Below, in pieces: positions 7,658-11,112 of a DNA stretch of 11,112 bases. The stretch is from an uncultured Collinsella sp. (GTDB lineage Bacteria > Actinomycetota > Coriobacteriia > Coriobacteriales > Coriobacteriaceae), in NCBI GenBank assembly GCA_902475865.1, contig CABSBK010000013.1, positions 1 through 11,112 on the forward strand. Reading direction: 5' to 3'. The notes beneath the pieces are model-generated. The model searched no databases. It was not told where the DNA came from and was given only the letters and a program-made list of their open reading frames with translations. Positions within the stretch are counted from its first letter, which is position 1, and every line of letters begins with the position of its first letter. The translations under genes and the position numbers were made by a program.

Positions 7658-10600
7658 CTACACGTCCCTCCTTACAAACGTTCCTTCGTGGTTATACGAG
7701 CAGCGCGCATGCGCGGCCTGTGCCGACGTCGGGTCGACAGCGGCGACGTTGCCCGCCTCGAGTTCGCGCAAGCGCTCGGCGATGCCGGCCTCCACGCGGT
7801 CGAGCAGCGCATCGAAGTCCATGTTGCCGCCCTCGCCGGGAAAGCCCTTCTTAAGGCCCGGAATGCGACCGTCGCCGCGCTCTTCCTCAAGCAACTCGGC
7901 ACTCGCGGCGCCTCGCAGCGCCGGTTTGCCGCCCTTGGTCGAAAAATAGAGCGCAGCACGGGTATCTAGGCCCAGCGCCCGACGCATAGCCTGCGCGTAG
8001 ATGAGTGTCTGGGTATGCGGCGGCAGCCAGCGCGGATCGTCGATGGGGGCCTCGCCCGACTCCTCGTCGCGCACCGTGGGGTCGGCGAGCTTAAACTCCT
8101 CGACACCCGAACGATGCTTGTAGTCAATCACCACGGCGCGATTCTCGGCATCCACATCCACGCGGTCGATACGCCCGCCGAGCGGCCAACCGGCATACTC
8201 GACCTGGAGCTCGTTGAACGCAAACTCCAGGTAGCGCGGCGCGAAGGGTGCGAGCGCCTCGGACTCGTAGGCAAGAACGCCCTCCAGCTGCGGCAAGATC
8301 TCGGCCACCTGACGCTCCTCCACCGGGGAGAGCGGCACCAGCGGGCCCTCCGTGCCTCGCTTGCCGGCGTGCTCGGCCAACGTCTCGTCAAAGACCTCGC
8401 GCAGCAGCTCCTGAGCGCGCGGCAGATTCATGGGCGTCACGCGCTCCATGCCCTCCTGGGGCAGACGGGCATGGAGGTGCTCCAGCACATCGTGGACAAA
8501 GTTGCCTTTCTCCATATTTCCAAAGTCCGCGTCGATGGACAGGGGCTTGACGCGATACGAGACGAACCAGCACAGCGGGCAGGTGGAATAGGCCTCAATC
8601 TGCGAGGCGGACGTCAGGCGCGGCACGAGCGGCGCGTCCTCGCCCTCGCCATCGCGACGGCGCAGGACCAAATACGGCACGGCCTCGGCACTCAGATGCT
8701 GAGGGGCTTCACAGGTCACGCACTCGCGCTTGAGACCTTCGCCTGCCGCGGGATCGAAGTCCTTCACGATATCGCCCTCACCCACGCACTTCGCCTTGTC
8801 GGCGTCAGCGGCCTTAGCATCGTCAGTGGCCTTGTCGGTGTCAGCGACCTTAGCGTCTTCAGCTGCCTTGTCGGCGTCTGCGGCCTTAGCAGCTTCAGCG
8901 GCCTCGGCATGCGCCCGCAGCTCGGTCCACACGGCAGCCGGATAGCACTCGCGCGCCTGACGATCGTGGGTCACACGGGCGAGCATAACCGGACCACGCG
9001 ACGCTTGCATCGCGTGGCCAAAGCGCACGCGCAGCAAGGCCGCGGGCTCAAGCGTCACGCCCTCGCGACCAAGGCTCGCCGTCAGCGTGGCCAGCGGCCC
9101 TTCCTCGTGCGAGAGCGGATAGCTGTCCAGATCGACATCGGCAAACAGCACGGCATCGTAGCTGCCGGGGCGCAGAGCCGCCGCATCGGCAAGCGAAGCA
9201 AAGCGAACCTGAGCACGTGGCGCACGGTCAACCTCGTGGGTCTCGTAATCGTAGGCGGTGCTACGCTTGTCCACCCTGGTGCGAATGCCATCGAGCACGG
9301 GCACGGTCGCGACCTGCGACACGTCGAGCGCGCGGGCGCCATTCATAAGGATGTCGATGACATGGCACAGCAGGGCCACCTCCGCCTGGCGACGGGCTTG
9401 GCCATCCAAGCTGCCCAGCAAGCGATCGGGCAACGCCTCGGCAACGGCAAGCATGGCCTTGAGCGCCGTCACGGGCTTGTCACGCCACAGCGCCTGGAAC
9501 ACGTCCGAGACCACACACGGTACGTTCTTAAACCAGTTATCGTCGCTCGCCGCCTTGCGCGCGCCCCTCACCTGGCCCTGAACGCTCTGCAGCAGGCTCT
9601 TAACGCCCGCGGTAGTCTTGCTGCGCGAGAGACGCATATTCTTATCGAAGGTACGGGCATTGACGGCATCAGCGCCCGAAAGCGGACTGTAGATCCAGTC
9701 GGTAAGCTCCGGCGCGGGCCACCACTCGGTCTTTGACACCGTGCCCTCATCGGCGGCCTTCATGCGCTCGATCAGGCCGGCGAGCGCCGCAAACTGCCTG
9801 CCCGCAATGGATTGGGAAAACGCCGTGAACTCAACTGTCTCGGCGGCGATATGACGAGCCGCCAGACGAGAGGCGAGCTCACCGAACAGCTGGGATGCCC
9901 GGGCAGAAACAACGAGCACGCGCACGGGGTCGGCAGGCGTTGCGGCGCCGTCGACCCCGGAACCCTGGCACGCTTTTACCAGATCATCAATTGCGTCCGC
10001 ATAGACATGAGCACGGGCATGGGGACCGGCGACCTCAATAAAGGCAGGCTGAGCGGCGGTCCCGCAAGCGACATCAGACGCGACGGCGTCCTCCCCCAGC
10101 GGCGCGGCCTCAAACAGCACACCGCGGGCATCAAATGCCGTGGCAAGCTCCTCGCGCATCGCCGCCTGCTCGCGGGCAAGCAGCACGACGACCTCTCCCC
10201 CATTGTTCGCCACGGCAGACAGCAGCTCGAGCAGGCCGTGCGTAAACGACGTGATACCGCGCACGCATACGGCGCGGGTGCACGCCGGCAGGTTATCGGC
10301 CAGGGCACCGGCCATAATGTCAGCTGCCTCGCAGGGCTCGACCATGTCTCGACGGTCCAAACCGCCCGCGTAGGCACGCAAAAGCTCGAACACACGAGCC
10401 TCGGCATCGCTTTTTGGCTCAGGCTGGCAATTGTTGCCACCGCACCGCTCGGCCGTCGTCCCCGCCACACCCGGCAGCACATCGCGGGCCATGCGCGCAA
10501 GCATGCGCACCGTGCCCTGGCTGCGCGAAAGCGGCTGCAGATCGGCATCGTCGAGACGCGTGACCATGTCCGAAAACAGCATCTGGCGCTGCAGGTTGTC

Positions 10601-10843
10601 GACGAAATCGCGCCCGTCGCCCAAAAGCTCCCAAAGCGAGCGAAGCCACGATGTAGGCGTCTTGTAGTCGATACCCAGCGAAATCCCAGCTTCCGCCGCA
10701 TCATGACGGCACAGGTCGAGCTCGGCAAACGTAGGTGCCAGCAACACGGCACGCCCGTGGCGGGCAATAAGGTCGGCAAGCAACGCCGACTCGGCATCGC
10801 TCAAATCCGTGCCGGCATTGGTGGTATAGATTCGAACAGGCAT
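7658..10843 (-). CDS. addB: AddB-type helicase-nuclease subunit (PD-(D/E)XK nuclease)
   Basis: Second nuclease subunit of AddAB, 1061 residues, shorter than the roughly 1160 of Bacillus AddB. The N-terminal and middle parts (about 1-640) resemble the catalytically dead helicase-like region of AddB. A P-loop would be expected near the start, but IYTTNAGTDLS (5-15) has no GKS/GKT. The C-terminal nuclease is clear: SASQIEAYSTCPLCWF (745-760), His784, GGRIDRVD (889-896), VIDYKH with Asp907 and Lys909, then Gln945 and Tyr949. Residues 648-683 are an Ala/Asp/Lys repeat encoded by a 36-bp tandem repeat. Family members usually hold an iron-sulfur cluster with one Cys before the nuclease and three at the C-terminus (CxxC then C). 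Here Cys755 and Cys1048 are the only obvious matches, and the last two are missing. The gene precedes addA by 3 bases, which supports the call strongly. The ATG at 10843 has GGAGG only 3 bases upstream. Confidence 0.9.
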   Translation of the reverse strand: MPVRIYTTNAGTDLSDAESALLADLIARHGRAVLLAPTFAELDLCRHDAAEAGISLGIDYKTPTSWLRSLWELLGDGRDFVDNLQRQMLFSDMVTRLDDADLQPLSRSQGTVRMLARMARDVLPGVAGTTAERCGGNNCQPEPKSDAEARVFELLRAYAGGLDRRDMVEPCEAADIMAGALADNLPACTRAVCVRGITSFTHGLLELLSAVANNGGEVVVLLAREQAAMREELATAFDARGVLFEAAPLGEDAVASDVACGTAAQPAFIEVAGPHARAHVYADAIDDLVKACQGSGVDGAATPADPVRVLVVSARASQLFGELASRLAARHIAAETVEFTAFSQSIAGRQFAALAGLIERMKAADEGTVSKTEWWPAPELTDWIYSPLSGADAVNARTFDKNMRLSRSKTTAGVKSLLQSVQGQVRGARKAASDDNWFKNVPCVVSDVFQALWRDKPVTALKAMLAVAEALPDRLLGSLDGQARRQAEVALLCHVIDILMNGARALDVSQVATVPVLDGIRTRVDKRSTAYDYETHEVDRAPRAQVRFASLADAAALRPGSYDAVLFADVDLDSYPLSHEEGPLATLTASLGREGVTLEPAALLRVRFGHAMQASRGPVMLARVTHDRQARECYPAAVWTELRAHAEAAEAAKAADADKAAEDAKVADTDKATDDAKAADADKAKCVGEGDIVKDFDPAAGEGLKRECVTCEAPQHLSAEAVPYLVLRRRDGEGEDAPLVPRLTSASQIEAYSTCPLCWFVSYRVKPLSIDADFGNMEKGNFVHDVLEHLHARLPQEGMERVTPMNLPRAQELLREVFDETLAEHAGKRGTEGPLVPLSPVEERQVAEILPQLEGVLAYESEALAPFAPRYLEFAFNELQVEYAGWPLGGRIDRVDVDAENRAVVIDYKHRSGVEEFKLADPTVRDEESGEAPIDDPRWLPPHTQTLIYAQAMRRALGLDTRAALYFSTKGGKPALRGAASAELLEEERGDGRIPGLKKGFPGEGGNMDFDALLDRVEAGIAERLRELEAGNVAAVDPTSAQAAHARCSYNHEGTFVRRDV
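7667..7673 (-). promoter_or_regulatory. Ribosome binding site of addA, inside addB
   Basis: AAGGAGG on the minus strand, 12 bases before the addA ATG. It is embedded in the codons for Val-Arg-Arg near the C-terminus of AddB. Ribosomes ending addB would stop within reach of the addA start, which suggests translational coupling. The spacing is slightly long, but the match to the 16S tail is very strong. Confidence 0.8.
8793..8900. repeat. Three 36-bp tandem repeats inside addB
   Basis: Units 8793-8828, 8829-8864 and 8865-8900 each begin with GCCTTGTCGG and share most positions; a decayed partial fourth unit begins GCCTCGGCATG at 8901. The unit is a multiple of three, so copy number changes keep the addB frame. 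It encodes a 12-residue motif of the form KxADxDKAxxDA, rich in Ala, Asp and Lys and likely helical or flexible. It joins the helicase-like part of AddB to its nuclease part. Confidence 0.9.
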
Positions 10844-10846
10844 GGT

Positions 10847-10851
10847 CCTCC
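10847..10851 (-). promoter_or_regulatory. Ribosome binding site of addB with short spacing
   Basis: GGAGG on the minus strand, only 3 bases before the addB ATG at 10843. Normal spacing is 5-9 bases, so initiation may be weak. No other in-frame start within the first dozen codons has a better site. Confidence 0.55.
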
Positions 10852-10882
10852 GCTCAAACTGTTCGCAATAATCAATGCATCC

Positions 10883-10888
10883 ATCCTA
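10883..10888 (-). promoter_or_regulatory. Possible -10 element of the addBA promoter
   Basis: TAGGAT on the minus strand, about 40 bases before the addB ATG, in the context GCGGGTAGGATGG. This matches the arrangement GCGGTAGAAT before dnaE. No clear -35 box is visible. A promoter is expected here because a strong terminator isolates addB from the gene upstream. Confidence 0.35.
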
Positions 10889-10901
10889 CCCGCCCAAGCG
10901 G

Positions 10902-10929
10902 ACAGATTTGCCCCACGCCAACAGATTTG
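10902..10929. repeat. Nine-base direct repeat ACAGATTTG
   Basis: ACAGATTTG occurs at 10902-10910 and 10921-10929, with starts 19 bases apart. The second copy runs into the outer end of the large palindrome. It lies just upstream of the candidate addB -10 element. It could be a trace of insertion of the palindrome, a paired protein site, or chance. Confidence 0.6.
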
Positions 10930-11014
10930 ATCCCTTGGGGACGGAGGAAAACGGATCATCGAGGGGGTCAGTCTAACCCGGTGATCCGTTTTCCTCCGTC
11001 CCCAAGGGATCAAA
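10926..11014. repeat. Perfect 33-bp inverted repeat upstream of addB
   Basis: Arms 10926-10958 and 10982-11014 are exact reverse complements, with a 23-base centre. Within the centre, GGGT and ACCC can add a small inner stem. The arms contain CTTGGGGACGGAGGAAAACG. The right arm ends in the A-run that serves as the U-tract of the neighbouring terminator, so the element abuts that terminator exactly. No T-run follows the stem in the minus direction, so it is not itself a standard terminator for leftward transcription. A dispersed palindromic element is the most likely reading; a regulatory role for addBA is possible. Confidence 0.92.
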
Positions 11015-11039
11015 AAACCGCCCCCGGAGGAGCGGTTTT
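11012..11039 (-). terminator. Intrinsic terminator of the gene entering from the right
   Basis: On the minus strand, a 7-bp GC-rich stem CCGCTCC / GGGGCGG with one G-U pair and a 4-base loop is followed directly by six T. Four flanking A-T pairs can extend the stem. It lies 22 bases after the stop codon of the upstream gene and should separate that gene from addB. Confidence 0.88.
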
Positions 11040-11061
11040 ACACAATCCGTTTTGCCGCGGC

Positions 11062-11112
11062 CTACTCGCCATCCTCCAGCTTGATGAGGATCTTGCGGTA
11101 GCCACCGTACTC
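11062..11112 (-). CDS. C-terminal end of an unidentified gene (partial)
   Basis: The last 16 codons, reading EYGGYRKILIKLEDGE and ending in TAG at 11064-11062, enter from the right edge of the window. The frame is supported by G/C-rich third positions and by the intrinsic terminator placed 22 bases after the stop. The fragment is too short to name a family, and I do not recognise it. Its terminator suggests it is not part of the addBA transcription unit. Confidence 0.7.
   Translation of the reverse strand, partial: EYGGYRKILIKLEDGE

Noticed and set aside
8015..9736. A 573-codon open frame on the plus strand opposite addB.
   Set aside because: It is antisense to addB, with a composition typical of a reverse-strand shadow and no recognisable domain. 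The apparent repeat GLSxFSxLVGV in it is the antisense reading of the addB tandem repeat.
10849..10865. A LexA (SOS) box upstream of addB, from CGAAC on the minus strand at 10865-10861.
   Set aside because: Only one half-site is present; the opposite half that would make the actinobacterial or Bacillus-type palindrome is missing.
1..11112. tRNA or rRNA genes, CRISPR arrays, insertion sequences, phage genes or a defence island.
   Set aside because: None was seen. Nearly the whole window is accounted for by dnaE, addA and addB, and the two gaps are too short for such elements and contain only the listed palindromes and signals.

Overview
The window looks like ordinary chromosome from a GC-rich actinobacterium, most likely of the class Coriobacteriia (Collinsella-like). 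I infer this from the strong G/C third-position bias, the protein sequence style of DnaE and AddAB, and the palindromic intergenic repeats. No 16S or other decisive marker is present, so the taxon is a guess. All recognisable genes lie on the minus strand, so transcription runs from the right edge to the left.

Layout, in the direction of transcription: (1) the last 16 codons of an unrecognised gene (11112-11062), closed by a strong intrinsic terminator (11039-11012); (2) a 218-base intergenic region holding a perfect 33-bp inverted repeat, a short direct repeat, a possible promoter and the addB ribosome binding site; (3) addB (10843-7658) and addA (7654-4028), separated by 3 bases and translationally linked; (4) a 178-base intergenic region with a second long inverted repeat and a possible dnaE promoter; (5) dnaE (3849-46), the alpha subunit of DNA polymerase III; (6) at the left edge, a ribosome binding site and the first two codons of another gene, 38 bases after dnaE.

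The genes belong to replication and double-strand-break repair. AddA and AddB should form the AddAB helicase-nuclease, the functional counterpart of RecBCD, which resects broken ends for RecA. DnaE is the replicative polymerase. The addBA pair and dnaE are probably separate transcription units, since a 178-base gap with its own candidate promoter lies between them.

I found no unknown multi-gene system. The points worth a second look are: an intact nine-residue PHP metal site in DnaE (possible built-in proofreading) with a roughly 60-residue insertion in that domain; a divergent segment in the polymerase core; an AddB that seems to have lost most ligands of its iron-sulfur cluster; a 36-bp tandem repeat inside addB; and two different long palindromes bracketing the addBA operon.
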